Source of the DNA: Punica granatum
Lineage: Eukaryota; Streptophyta; Magnoliopsida; Myrtales; Lythraceae
Direction: 5' to 3'
DNA: 64,000 bases
Assembly: GCF_007655135.1 (NCBI RefSeq)
Contig: NC_045127.1
Coordinates: forward strand, 8,937,001-9,001,000
Below the pieces are notes generated by a model. It saw only the letters and a list, made by a program, of their open reading frames with translations. It was not told where the DNA came from and searched no databases. A program made the position numbers and the translations under genes. Each line of letters opens with the position of its first letter. The first letter of the stretch is position 1. This document shows positions 25,560 through 37,568 of the stretch, in pieces.

Positions 25560-26046
25560 TAGAAGACTCTAGAAGCAGAATTTAGCTTAATTAGATATTA
25601 AGTTTCCTATATTGCTATAATATAGTTTCTCTTAATTAGATATTATTTCCTATATTAGCTTGAGTCAGTAGTCTTAAGTTTCATATTTCAGATTATTATC
25701 TTACTCTATTTTAGGAAAATAATCTAGAGGAGATTAGATATCAATTTCCTATTTTAGAGTCAATGGTGGTGTCTTCTCTCTATATAAATATGCATCTATT
25801 GTAAGAGAAGATGACAGACTATGAATGAATATTTTTGAATGAAATTGCTTAGAGGGTTTTTTCTCCTTTCTTATCTAAACAAGTTCCTTATTTAGTGGTG
25901 AAAATCTCGATTCTTATCGTTTATCCTTGAGCGTGGCGAATCAAAACGACTTTTCTTACTCGTGGCGAGTTATCTTATCAAGTGAGTTTAGTTGGTTCTA
26001 CCCTCCACCCTTCTTTCTTATCAAGTTCTAGTTCGTGAGCTTATCA
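25560..26046 (+). mobile_element. Probable 5' LTR of a defective retrotransposon
   Basis: The right end is fixed by CA at 26045-26046, two bases before a primer-binding site. A strong TATA (CTATATAAATATG, about 25780) suits the U3/R boundary, and a pyrimidine-rich U5-like part follows. The left boundary is a guess near TTCTAGAAGACTC, since no matching 3' LTR exists in the window to define it. Confidence 0.55.
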
Positions 26047-26048
26047 TT

Positions 26049-26060
26049 TGGTATCAGAGC
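26049..26060 (+). other. Primer-binding site for tRNA-iMet
   Basis: TGGTATCAGAGC is the standard plant retrotransposon primer-binding site, complementary to the 3' end of initiator methionine tRNA. It fixes the element's orientation as plus strand. Confidence 0.85.
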
Positions 26061-26121
26061 GAAGGTTCTATCCATGTTGGTCGAGTGAAACACGTGAAGG
26101 AGTGAACACACGTGTGATTGA

Positions 26122-27810
26122 GTGGATTTTGCTAAATATGCAGAGATAATGGCTAAAGACCACCCAGAACTAGTTCCAAGAGGGCTTACCTTCGACCAAG
26201 ACCTGCTCCCCACATTACAACGAACAAAAGAAATTTTAGCACGGCTGGAGCGAGCTACCCAAGCCCTCGAGAGTTTAGAATGTGTGCAGAAGGATTATCG
26301 CCCAAAGAGAATCCCGACTTTCAACGGAAGCATGAATGCCGAGGAATTCTTGGCGTAGATTTCGGATGTGGACCGATTCTTCGACTACTACGGCATCCCC
26401 GATGATAGAAGTCGAGTTGTTAGAGTTGTTTATCGTTAAGGGGCAAAGCGTCTACTTGGTGGGAGAAATTAGAAAATAATCGTCTTCAAGATGGAAGGAA
26501 TCTGGTATTTACATGGAAGCGCATGAAACAACTCTTAAAGGTCAGATTCTTTCCTTTGGGATACGAAGAACGCCTCTATGAATTTGAAGACGGTTGCATG
26601 AAATCTACCTATCCTCTTAAGAATGGAAAAACAAATGCTTTTCCTATGACGATTGTTGATGTTGAGGAAAAAGTACAACTTGAAGAAGCTTCTATGAAGG
26701 GTGACAAATTTAAAGAAGAAGAAGTGGAGTCCAAGAATGAAGCAGCTCAAACGTCACAAGATAATAATGTTCTGGTCGAGAATGATTTAGCGATTGACAA
26801 GATTCTTCGGGAGGAACTAATTTCAAACTCTGAAGAGAAAGTCCAGACTGAACTGTTTTTAGACCCAGGCCAAGTGGAACTCCAAGAAGAAATTGCTATT
26901 AAAGATTTGTCGATAGTGTTTCATCCAATCGAGGCAAAATTTGCCAAAGCATATACGACTCCACCAGGAAAGTAGCAGCAATTCAGGCAACGAGTTGGTT
27001 GGCGAGGAAGCAAAAAGAAGTCGATCTATGAAGAATTACTGGAGAGAGTTCGGATAGAAAAGATGGTCATTAAATGGCGAGCAAATTACACAAAAAAACC
27101 TAAATTTTATAAAATGTCTCAGTTTTGTCCTAAATTTTGTTTTGTAACAAAAAAAACCACATGTTTTGAGAATCGTCTCAGATTTGACCTCCCGTTACCA
27201 TTCCGTTAAGTTGCCGTCTATTTGCCTACGTGGACTTCACGGGACCCACAAAATTTACACATCATCTGATCATCTTCTCTTTTCTTTACAAAAATAACCT
27301 AAATTTTCAGAAAAGTCTCAGTTTTGTTCCAAATTTTGATTTGTAATTTTAAAAATACATATTTTAAAAATTTCTCAGAAATGGTCTATGAGAGGAGTGC
27401 TAGCCATGGCCGACTTTAAAGCAAAAACATATGATTTTTTTCATTACATATTAAATTTATGATGAAATTGAGACTTTTTTGAAAATTTGAAGTTTTTTAT
27501 TTAACCTATCTTATTTGCTTATTAATTTATATCTAAAGTTAAGAGTTCACGTATGCAAATTGACGGAATTTATAACGGATGTCATTTTTTAGACAATTTA
27601 GAAAACTTATGATTTTTTTATTACAAAATAAAATTTATGACAAAACTGAGACATTTTACAAAATTTAGGTATTTTATGTAATTTGCCCTTAAATGGCAAG
27701 CTAAAAAGCACCGAAGCGCACACATGAAGACCAGCAGAAGATTGACGAAATATAAGAAAATAAATTACTTTCGGAGAATTCATCTTCCATAGAATATATT
27801 TTCCTCATGA
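26122..27810 (+). pseudogene. Degenerate Gypsy-type gag fragment, no pol
   Basis: The reading FNGSMNAEEFLA resembles gag capsid regions of plant Ty3/Gypsy elements. It is broken by a TAG at 26356-26358 and frame changes near 26420-26520. Similarity resumes at MKQLLKVRFFPLGYEE (26523) and continues, acidic and Lys/Glu-rich, to a TAG after 26972. No protease, reverse transcriptase, RNase H or integrase follows. A Mutator-like MITE sits inside the 3' part: the sequence on either side of it (VIKW, then AKKHRSAH) reads across once the insert and one duplication are set aside. It is a short, gag-only, long-dead derivative. Its 3' limit is uncertain and no 3' LTR was seen. Confidence 0.6.
27079..27688. 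mobile_element. Mutator-like MITE with a perfect 9-bp target duplication
   Basis: A 610-bp element flanked by TTAAATGGC at 27070-27078 and 27689-27697, an exact 9-base duplication diagnostic of Mutator-like elements. Ends read GAGCAAATTAC and, on the other strand, GGGCAAATTAC. The arms are similar for about 90 bases (AAATGTCTCAGTTTTGTC in both). A second, diverged inverted pair with the same motif lies inside (about 27286-27385 and 27421-27510), so the arm sequence is present four times. There is no coding capacity. Confidence 0.88.
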
Positions 27811-27906
27811 ACTTACTTTCCTTGAAACAATCGGAGCCTAAGAATCAGTTAACCATGACCATGAGTTATTACATGTCTGTTTTTTGGTGTGAACCATCTG
27901 GTATCA

Positions 27907-28730
27907 GCGACGGCCCTAGGCCAAGGCCAGTAAATCCGCCGCTTTAGGCCCCAAAATTTTAAGCCCCACAATTAGTTAGGAATAATTACATCTATAATAT
28001 ATAAAACTACTATATTCTTATCAATGATGGATTAAGACCCCTAACCATTCCTAGAGTATATAACTTACCTATGATGAATTAAGGTCCCTAACCATTCCTA
28101 ATACATGTCATCTTCCTTTATTTATAATAATTAGCCAACTATGACAATTAATTTCGCAAAATTCCTAATTTGTTTCACGTACACAAAATCCATGGTTTTT
28201 CTCTCTATCAATGCTTTCCAATTTGTTGATCGCTTTTCCATTGTTCCAAATTATACTCCCAATTAACTATGTGCTGGACTTAATTGAATCAGATTTTCTC
28301 AATCTCTTTATCATATCCAAATTTGTCCATCCTCTAAAATGTTCAATCAATATAATTTTGTTCCTTTAATCATCTTTTTTTTCCCTACCTCTTTTACTGA
28401 ATTACTCAGCTTTCCTCTTTTATTTCCTTATGTACATTTTGACCTATGATTTTTGTGATTATCTTTCCTCTTGTTATTTTGGTTGATGCAAGGAGAAGAA
28501 GGAAGAAGAATATTTTATCTTTTTATTTGTGGATAATTAACGTAATAAAATCATATTGAAAAAAATTATTAGGAGATATTGATCGTAAGAACATAACTAT
28601 TATTTTGCATCTCAAAATTGAAAAAATAAAATCTAAAATAGAATAATATATTAATTTTATTGAATATAAATTAGAGGCTTCCTATTAAAGTTTCACCTCA
28701 GGTCATAAGATCTCTTGGGTCGCCATTACT
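27907..28730. mobile_element. hAT-like non-autonomous element
   Basis: Flanked by TGGTATCA at 27899-27906 and 28731-28738, an exact 8-base duplication as made by hAT transposases. The left end is rich in GGCC (CGACGGCCCTAGGCC). The right end on the other strand carries GGCGACCCAAG. Inverted ends are short and imperfect. The interior is AT-rich with no transposase. Confidence 0.6.
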
Positions 28731-28738
28731 TGGTATCA

Positions 28739-31700
28739 AGAAACCCAAGGCCTTGATTAATCTTGGTTGATGAGCCCAACTAAGGGGTAATGCTCTTTCG
28801 ATCGTGAATTTTTTTCATTCATAATACTCGAATATGAAAATTTATTTAAGGGGAACAAGCACTAAATTACTTGAATTAATGGTATATATAAATGATATCT
28901 CGCCTATCAAAAAAATGGTTAACATAAATGGACGAAAGAAAGGGGATATATTAAAAAGAAAAAAGAATGGAAATACAGTAGGGAAGATTGGAATTTCCTG
29001 AATGGTGTGGTCATCTGCAGCTAGGTCTGTTTTGCATGGTGATCCTGTTAAGTTATTTCTGCTTAAATCCAGGACCCCAATTAATGGATGAAGTTGTGGT
29101 TGTTAAAGGATGTTAATTAATATTAATATATCAAAATGCAAACAATTAATTATAGCTTATGGGCATTCAATTCCTAGTCTCTCCTAGGAAATAAGTAGGA
29201 CCAAAAACTATATGTACTAGTTAGTTTAATTTCATGGGCCAACATCAGAAAAAAAGAGTTTAACTTTATTCTCAGAAGAGGAGTACAGGCTGTCACCTGT
29301 CGATTGATTCTTGCATAAAGTTTTAGCTTAAAACAAATAAAAACGAATTTACCTATTCAATTGCCTTGTTTTCTTGTTGTTTTTTTTTTTCAATTTTTGA
29401 TGTTTCGATCATTTGTAATCCTATCCCGAAGCATGAGAAAATATAATAGAATTGCAGCTACCCAGTAAAATAGGCTTATTAGCATAAGTGTAATGCATTA
29501 TAAATTAGTCAGATAAAATAATTTTATTCGTTCATTTTCAATCATGCTATTACAAAAAAAGACCGTGACTATTTTAAATTTATACAATTCATTTTCTCCA
29601 AGGGACAAAATCTGCTATATCCGTTCAGCAATTCAAATACTTCTAATTTCTCCTTGAACTTTCACAAAGGAGCAGGAATGGAAATTTTCTCACTGTAAGT
29701 ATATAATTAATGTAAAATTTTCTTTGTTTAGGCTTCAGCCCCGTAATTCACAAAAAAAAATGGTGAAAAACAATCCAAAAATTAATATCATCGTTCAAAG
29801 AGAAATTCCAGCTTCTTCTGCTTGGAAAAGAACCCCCTTTTTATTATGGGGAAGATTCCAGGACACTTGTAAAGAATGCTTTTGACTTTCTTTAGTATGA
29901 GGTCATGCGTAGGGTAGTCGATTTCGGATACACTGTATTTTTGAAGGTACTCGGATCCTATTATATAAGAGACATATTTCAAGATTTTGGAATCGAACCC
30001 TACCCTGTTAAACTTTGGAATCGGAACCTACTCAAAACTTGTATTATACCATAGGTTTCGGATACTCTGTTGAAACCTGTAAATTTTTTTCTTTCGCTAA
30101 ATGAAATCGAAAATATCACATACATAATCAGTAATCTCGCCAAAATATCAATCAAATTTAGATTAATCCACAACAATAAAAAAATAATATATCTCATCAA
30201 TCCATCGATAAAATTAAACATCCATAATACGATCACATACAACAAAGTGCCTCTGTTCTGATTCATTAGAGGAGCCGGTAACTTTACTCTTTCCTCTCTC
30301 TCTTTTTTTTTAATAAATAACCGATTTCGGGTACCCTGTAGGCAGGAATTGGAACCGGAACCGATTTTCGCCAGTTCCTAATTTTAATACTTGGAACTTA
30401 CCCTATTTTCAATACGAGCTACTCAGACCCTACCCTAACGGGTAGGTTTCGATCGGTTCCGGATATACCCAGTACCCATGCACATCCCTAGTCATGCCCC
30501 CAAATTACTTCCTGGCCATGTCCTACTCCTACCCTCATTTGTACCATTTCTTCCTTACAAACGTTAGTTAGGGTCCATCAATTCCATCCTTTCATATTTT
30601 CATCCATTTCATTTCCAAAGCTAGCCATTCCCGTTAGATGTAATGCAAAAGAATCCAGCTGTAAAAGGTTCCATGATTTGATAATTTCACCAGATTGAGC
30701 AGAGCCTATCTTTTACGTTAGATAATTGAGTTCCGCTATTTTTGAACAAAAATCACAAATATATATGGGACTGGCCAGCTAGAAACCAAAAACTAATCTA
30801 ATTCGAGCTAATGATAGAGTTAGGACAATCGGGCAAGTATCAACATCGATCGTGGTTCGAAGATGGTCCGATAATAAGTTGGAAAAAAATGAGATAGAGG
30901 TCTTTAAACATATATAATATATATACCCGCTACTTAATTCACCCAACAAGACGTAGTTAGGCAAAAATTTTGAATTGAATTAGCAATGCATCCCATCGTT
31001 TGGCAATGTGCATTCATTTTGGTTCCAATGAGGCATCGCCAGCTTGAACTTAGAAATTCAAGAAGTATCGGATTCAGTTCTCACCTATAAAATTCTCGCG
31101 TCTCATTTATTTCGTATTCCCATATCTCTACTAGACTCATCATGAGTCTCTCTTATATCTTTATATTAAAAAAAAAGTTCGAACCCTCTAGAATACAAAT
31201 TTTTTTTTCTGTATCTACTTTTTCCTTCTGTGGGAAATTTCTTATGCGTCGCCACCATTCGTGAAAAAAGTCAGCATGAATGCGATGCCACCAATAGAAA
31301 ATGGTAGGACCCCATCCCTGGCAAAATATTTCACGTGATGATGCCACAATCCATGATCTCAAGTAGCTAGCTAGCTAGCCAGGCATCTCATATTTCTGTA
31401 TACACCACTTCATATCGCAAAAATTAATAGGTCCAACTAATTTAGGTTCAAAATAGGTCGACTCATTAAGGGATTTCTCAATTTACAAAAACTGACATGA
31501 GACATTGTTTAAGAAAAACATGCATCAAATCACGTGAACTAATTCATGTTGATAGTTGGACGTATCTCATATTTTATTGGTTGTAACAGGTCGCGAAAAC
31601 CTAGCACTACAGGGATGGCATGCAATGTCTAATATATAGTATCCCACGGCTTAATGCATGGCATTGTCATTTAATACCTATGCCAACCTTTCTGTACCTC

Positions 31701-34440
31701 ATGGACCAATAGAGAATCATTGTTCCATGGATGCTCTTAATAATTAATGCTCTGAAAATATTTCTGATGTGGTACAATAATCAGTTTATTTCTAAATCTC
31801 AATTTCTAGCTACCCTACATATACATATATATCACAGTCCTAATGAATTTGCAATAAAGTTAATGTAAAATGTGATTTAAGTTTTGATGAATTAGGTTTG
31901 TTTTAACAGTGGCAGTGGTTTTTTTTTAGTTAAAAAAATGCATGTAAGAGTAGTTTTTTTTTTTCGGTTACAGGGAAGGTTATGGACCTAGTATAATGAA
32001 ATGAAAACTCTAAATATCCAATAAAAGGTGTATAGATAATCTCACATGAGTATGAAACATGGAATCTCTTGATTATCAGATGAAGAATAAGAAATTAGTG
32101 TTAGTGCTGTAGCATGAGTCATGAGCACAGAACCAAAGTTTTGAGTTTGAACCTCACAGTGAGGCTTTATGTATCACTTTATTTTCTATCCTTACACTAA
32201 ACACATGGCCTTGTCTTATAGTCGAAAAATAATTCTCTCATTTTCATTTTATAGTAAACAATTGTCTTACTAAACTTTTGTCAGTTTAGGTCAAGTCTTT
32301 AGGTGAATGGGGTTCATAGCATACGTAAGTTGTCCCAACAAGGCAACGGGTCCTAGTTCAACCTATCAAACTGATCGGGCCAGGTCGATATTGCAAAACA
32401 TCGATTTTCTAGAAAAGTCCATTTCGCACTGAGAAAAGTGGCAAGATGCTTTAAAGGAACTCCAACGAGCTACAGAAGTTTCAATTCACTGTCTTAAAAG
32501 GAAATGTTAATACTATAAGGAATCGAATTTTCTAGCACCTAGTGGCCAAATATTTAGCCAGCCAAAGTAGAAAAAAATTTTACACTTGAAAAATAATGTT
32601 TTGTACTAGCACGAAGAACTTGTCTGAAACATCATTATTATCATTTTCATGGATGAAACAAATATATAAATTAATTAGGTCGTTCTAATCATATGAGTAA
32701 TATATTTTCTCGAAAAAGATAATGAGGATCCATTCCATAACAAAAGGTGAGTACAAGAGGGAAAATGTCGAAGAAGGAGATATTACAAGAACAGAAAGAG
32801 ATAAATAAATTAGTTCATTTGGGTGCATGATTGATAATACTTTTATTTAATTAGCTGCTTGAAAGTTAGTTATAAATTTTATTCAAAACATATAAGGCAA
32901 AAGGAAGAAAAGAGAGCTCGATGAATGCGAGTTTATGATATAATTATTGATTATTTAAAAAATTTCAATTTTAATTACCTAATTATTAAGTGGTTTTCTT
33001 CTTATCTATTATCGTCCTCCCCTTTACATCCCCGAATCATAAATTTTTTCTACAATTGGTTTTTTATTATATATATATATATATATGGTTCAAACAAACG
33101 CATCCTTAGTTTGCCTGCCGAAATTCATATGTTTTTATTTGCAATTCTAGATGATGACAAACTACATAAGTGAATAAACTAATTAATGCAATAAATATGT
33201 AAGAGATTGATAGCAATTTTTTTCTTTCGATTAAAAAGAAGGGTTATGAATTCAGTAATTAAAGTGAGATTTATCATGCAATTCAATTATGAAATGAGTT
33301 ATAAGATTAATAGATGCATGCATGCTTTTCAATGACTCGAGATGAATAAATTCTTAAAAAAGGAGAGAGAGAGAGAGAGCCAAGAGATCTATTACTTCTA
33401 AAGAGACATGAGTTTCATTAATTAAGGAAGACCCACATTGTATATAATATATATATATATATACGGATTTATGATATGATATTGAGAGTCCCCACACGGT
33501 CTCAGGGTGCTGGTGGCCAACCTACGTACTATGTTTTAACCTGACTATAGAACTAAGATATTTAGTACGAAAAATTGACTAGGCCCATACATATCTTTGT
33601 GAAGATATGAGCAATCATATTACAGGACGATGTACGCAATTTGATCGTCAGCAATTAATTCATGTTCGAATTTCTTTGATGAGGGCACAATAACCGACAT
33701 ACGGATTATGATACAGGAATATGACGTAGCTAACAATGACACAAATGTATATTTGGACATCACGACTCGAATTGCAAGATTTGGCACTACGACATCGTAA
33801 ACCCGAACTAAGGCGTGGCTGACTGACTTCCTCACCCGTTATGCTAGCAGCTAGGGATGTTGTTGACAATGATTAACGTTGTTGTAAATTTTGTGGGCCG
33901 TTGGATCTCTCTATTATCGTTGCTCCAATGGGCTGGGCTCTACGATGATTTCGGCTCAACCTTGTTCCCCATTATCCGCACTATACTATTCAATTTTGCT
34001 TTAAGGGCTTGCGTAAATCTATTTATAGCTTAGTAATTTTGACTATTGCTAAATGTCATCAGAGCCCATGGAAGCTTTCCATTCGTTTGTCGAAAAGTTT
34101 TCTCATAAGGGTCTTTTGCATATCCCTAACTTGTGACTGATCGTCCCTTTAATTTCTGCGCCGTTAATGTACATATAATTTTATAAATTTCTAACAAGGA
34201 CCATTAATGCTACATTTGCCTTTAACACAAAATATGAGCTGAGTTCTTTAAGTCTTTCCCAAAGAAGTAAAAGAAAAACTATATAAATGAGAAAAAAAAA
34301 TTCTAACTAGTTTACCTAGTATAAATTATGAGTTAATATATAAATCCTACATAAAGAAAAACAACCATAAGAAATAAGGAAAAGAAATATTGAAAAATCT
34401 TGACTAAAAATGAAATAAAGTTTTAACAACAAATATTATA
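28739..34440. other. Long gene-free AT-rich spacer
   Basis: No ORF resembles a known protein. Items seen: a block at about 29890-30490 rich in GGTTCCGAT/CGGAACC motifs whose right end (CCCATGCACATCCC) resembles hAT-type ends; a Pol III B-box-like GAGTTTGAACCTC at 32146-32158; (TA)n runs near 33069-33087 and 33448-33464; and an (AG)n run near 33362-33380. Mostly decayed repeats. Confidence 0.45.
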
Positions 34441-34449
34441 TGCAAATGT

Positions 34450-34474
34450 CCGCACAATGCGCGGTTTAGACTAG
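34450..34474 (+). mobile_element. Helitron-like 3' terminus
   Basis: A CGCA-CAA-TGCG hairpin, then CGGTTTAGA and CTAG, followed by TT. This matches the Helitron 3' rule (hairpin, about 10 bases, CTRR, host T). The 5' end was not located in the AT-rich DNA upstream. Confidence 0.5.
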
Positions 34475-34496
34475 TTATACAGGTACAAGAAAGTAA

Positions 34497-34597
34497 TTGG
34501 GATTACCTAGCGTAATTAAAAGAGAAGGATATGGTCTTTTTTTTTTGCATGAAAGTTGGGATTAGCTAGCCTAATTAGAAGAGAAGAATATGGCTTT
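34497..34597. repeat. Imperfect direct repeat
   Basis: TTGGGATTACCTAGCG... (34497-34538) recurs as TTGGGATTAGCTAGCC... (34556-34597), about 42 bases each, separated by a T-rich linker. It immediately follows the Helitron-like end. Confidence 0.7.
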
Positions 34598-37484
34598 GAA
34601 TAACTTCTTTAGACTATTACTGGATATCTAAATTCATCATTTATCTCTTTTCTTTTCAGGATTTAACTATCGCCAACTGATGCGAAATATGCTAAATGAA
34701 TTTTCAGTTAGGCAGGGCTTAGGTCCTAGGATTAGTCAAGGACACAAAAGCACATGGCAAAAGAAAAGGGTTTAACAACAAGAACAAAATCTCAATTACC
34801 AATGCCAAGAGGAATCCTTAAAGATCATCATCATCAACAAAGCAAAAGAAGATGATACTTAAAAGATACAACAATACCAGCAACTTAAAGGTGAAGATTG
34901 AATAATATGTATTATCATATGAGATGCTAAATTACAAGTGACATAGTAGGCAAAGACAAAGCTTTTGTTGTGTTTTCATATTGGAGTTATGTTTTTTCAT
35001 GGCTCATGATAAAAATGCATCAAAATATGTTAATTAATATATATATATATATATATTTATACAAGAATAATACTAGATATTTAGACATATATTGTCTTAG
35101 GTAATGACTATAGGGCCCTTTTGGCTGAACCCAAAGGAGTAAGAACAATAGTTAATGCTCCACCAATTAAATGTAGATCTAGAAGCTATGTAAGTTCTTT
35201 TCTTGAGAGATTGCATCCTGCGGTCACCATGATTGTTTGACTTGACTCTAATGAGATATGTAAATTGTTAACTTTTATATTTTGTTTCGAAGTTTTGTTG
35301 ATTCCTTTTGAGAAATTGTTTTGACTCTATGTGAGTCATTTAGATCAATTTTAGTCACATGTTAATCCGACGACATACAAGTGTGAGGGACGATTCTTAA
35401 AAGATATGGATGATTTTACTTCTTATTATTTATTAATTTCATTAAGCTAGTGAGTCAGATATCTAGTTCTCATTCAAGTAGAGTGTGCCCCCTTAGGCCC
35501 AGTCCTCAACCAAATCAGCGGGACTTCCGCTAAAATTGGCAGAAAATTTATATGTCAAAATTAGAATCCTAATTTCACCTAATATACACTTTTGTCCATT
35601 TGTACATGTTTGGTCAAGGCCCGTATTATGTCCCTTAGAATAATGGAAATGACACTGTAGTAGTCTAGTGGATGTAAATATATGTATGTATATATATATA
35701 TATATCCTAATTCACATGCAAATTGGTCAACAATTTCGGTTTATTCATGCATCATTAATAGATTTCAATTTGATCTAAGCATTTTATGTATCAGCTGCAC
35801 TTGATGATCGATACGATTCACGTTCGTTATCTTCGAGGAAAAAATTGTATGTGACATGTTGTGTTATTCACGATGAACTTTATTCAATAGCTCAACGCCT
35901 ATCGTCGACAAAAATCTGTAACCATGGTCGTATGTTGATCACAAGGATCCTCCATATCACAGAGAAACTTCGCCTACATCAATCCTTCATTATGAACATA
36001 TATGCATCCTAATTACATCATAATATCAAACAAAGCGCAAAATCAAAACACCATCATGGTAACGTGCGTGCATCGTCATTTTTTCTTGCAAATCTAGCTA
36101 AATGTCTCTTCTTTTTTTCTTAGTTATGAGCGAAACCTATGGCTTAAAACAAGAATAAAAATATTAAAGCTAAATAAATGGATATGAGAATTTCACTGAC
36201 AATGATTGAATTCCAAACCTGACGGTTACCAAATTCCCTTCCTTTGTATAAGAAAATTCTTCGACAGACTTGTCCGTGTGTCTATGTATGAGAAATCTAA
36301 TTAATTATTGCTAATCAGAAGGGAGATCGTGATCATGAGAGATATGCTATCTTACCATAATAAGTTTGATTCCATGCATCGATTGATTGCAGCCAATTAG
36401 GTGTTGAACTTAGGAGAGAGCTGCCGTGTCCCCATCATATCATATATAATCCTGATGAGAGACTTGTAAACTAATTAAAAAATCGAAAATCCTCATGTGT
36501 GAACATTTGAAGCTGCTCAATTCCATGAAAAATCAAAATCATGAGTCTCTTTTTTTCCCTTTTTTTTAAAAAAATTTGCTTTTATTCATCAATGTTATTG
36601 ACAATATGGATAGAAGTAATAATAATTAATTGAATATAAACAAACGCGTCTCCGTGACTGGCGATTTGATTGAGTGAAAAGAAGTGTTGGCTAAGCATTG
36701 AGTTGAGGCCATGCATGGGCTGGTCTGGTCTGGTCTCGTCTGGTATGGTCCCCTAATCTTGACATGAAAAAAGCTTCTCATCTCGTGTTGTCTGCTTCAG
36801 TAAGATCTTCTTTTTACACCTTTGCCTTTTTTTTTTTTTCCTTCCTTTCCTTTACATATCTTCCTTTTTTTATTTTTTTTTTATTTTTTGAGTATTGATT
36901 CTATACATTCATTTCGGTTAATGCCAAATTAGTCATCATAGTTTATAACGTATCCTTTCGGAGCTTAGCAAGTAAGGACTTGATATCTCTCTCGAAAAAA
37001 AAAAAAGGACTGGAAAAAAGAGAGAAAAAAAGAAAGAAAGAGGCCAATCTACATTACATGAGGGGGGAAAAAAACGAAGACAAGACAACAAAAGAAGTCC
37101 AATGGGGTATGAGTAAAAAAATCTGAACAAACTTGAGGGGCCCAACTCCCTTGTCTTGGAGTTCTTCGGCTTCGGACTTTGCACCATCCAAATGTAGAAT
37201 TTTCTAAGCTCACAAATATATATATATATATATATATGTTGTGTGTCATAGGTTGTTAAATTGAAATCAGTCGAAATTCGAAAGAAATTAGTTTCTTTTC
37301 TTTCATTAAACTAAAAGTATCTTTGGTCAAAAAAAAAACTAAAAAAAATATTGGCTTATGCGAGACCCAATGAAGATTACTTTCACAAAGAATTATATGT
37401 TTCGGCCACATCAAACCTAATTAATGTTCTTCCTCAATGTGTTTAAAAACAAAATGTTTAGTCAAGATAATTCCTTGGCTAAAT
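34598..37484. other. Gene-free AT-rich spacer upstream of tRNA-Ala
   Basis: No gene recognised. Simple repeats include (TA)n at about 35038-35056 and 35690-35705, a (CTGGT)n-like run at about 36718-36746, and long T and A tracts at 36830-36890 and 36994-37006. Confidence 0.5.
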
Positions 37485-37557
37485 GGGGATGTAGCTCAAA
37501 TGGTAGAGCGCTCGCTTTGCATGCGAGAGGCACGGGGTTCGATCCCCCGCATCTCCA
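37485..37557 (+). tRNA. tRNA-Ala (anticodon UGC)
   Basis: A complete 73-base cloverleaf: 7-bp acceptor stem, 4-bp D stem, 5-bp anticodon stem CTCGC/GCGAG with loop TTTGCAT (anticodon TGC), and T stem CGGGG/CCCCG with loop TTCGATC. The acceptor contains the G3-U70 wobble pair that is the main identity element for alanyl-tRNA synthetase. There is no intron and CCA is not encoded. A T5 run follows 6 bases later. It reads GCA and neighbouring alanine codons in the cytosol. Confidence 0.97.
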
Positions 37558-37563
37558 ATAATA

Positions 37564-37568
37564 TTTTT
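37564..37568 (+). terminator. Pol III terminator of tRNA-Ala(UGC)
   Basis: TTTTT seven bases after the discriminator base, sufficient for RNA polymerase III termination. Confidence 0.75.

Noticed and set aside
26523..26975. 150-residue acidic ORF as an independent gene
   Set aside because: It starts inside the gag-like reading behind an LTR and primer-binding site, so it belongs to the dead retrotransposon.
29890..30490. Complete hAT element with GGTTCCGAT repeats
   Set aside because: Only a right-end-like motif is seen; no matching left end or target duplication, so it stays a note on the spacer.
32100..32200. SINE with B-box GAGTTTGAACCTC
   Set aside because: No convincing A-box at the right distance, no tail and no duplication.
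28739..37484. MicroRNA precursors in the long spacer
   Set aside because: I scanned for common plant miRNA cores (156, 159/319, 160, 164, 166, 167, 169, 171, 172, 390, 393-399, 408) by eye and saw none; hairpins there are simple AT tracts.
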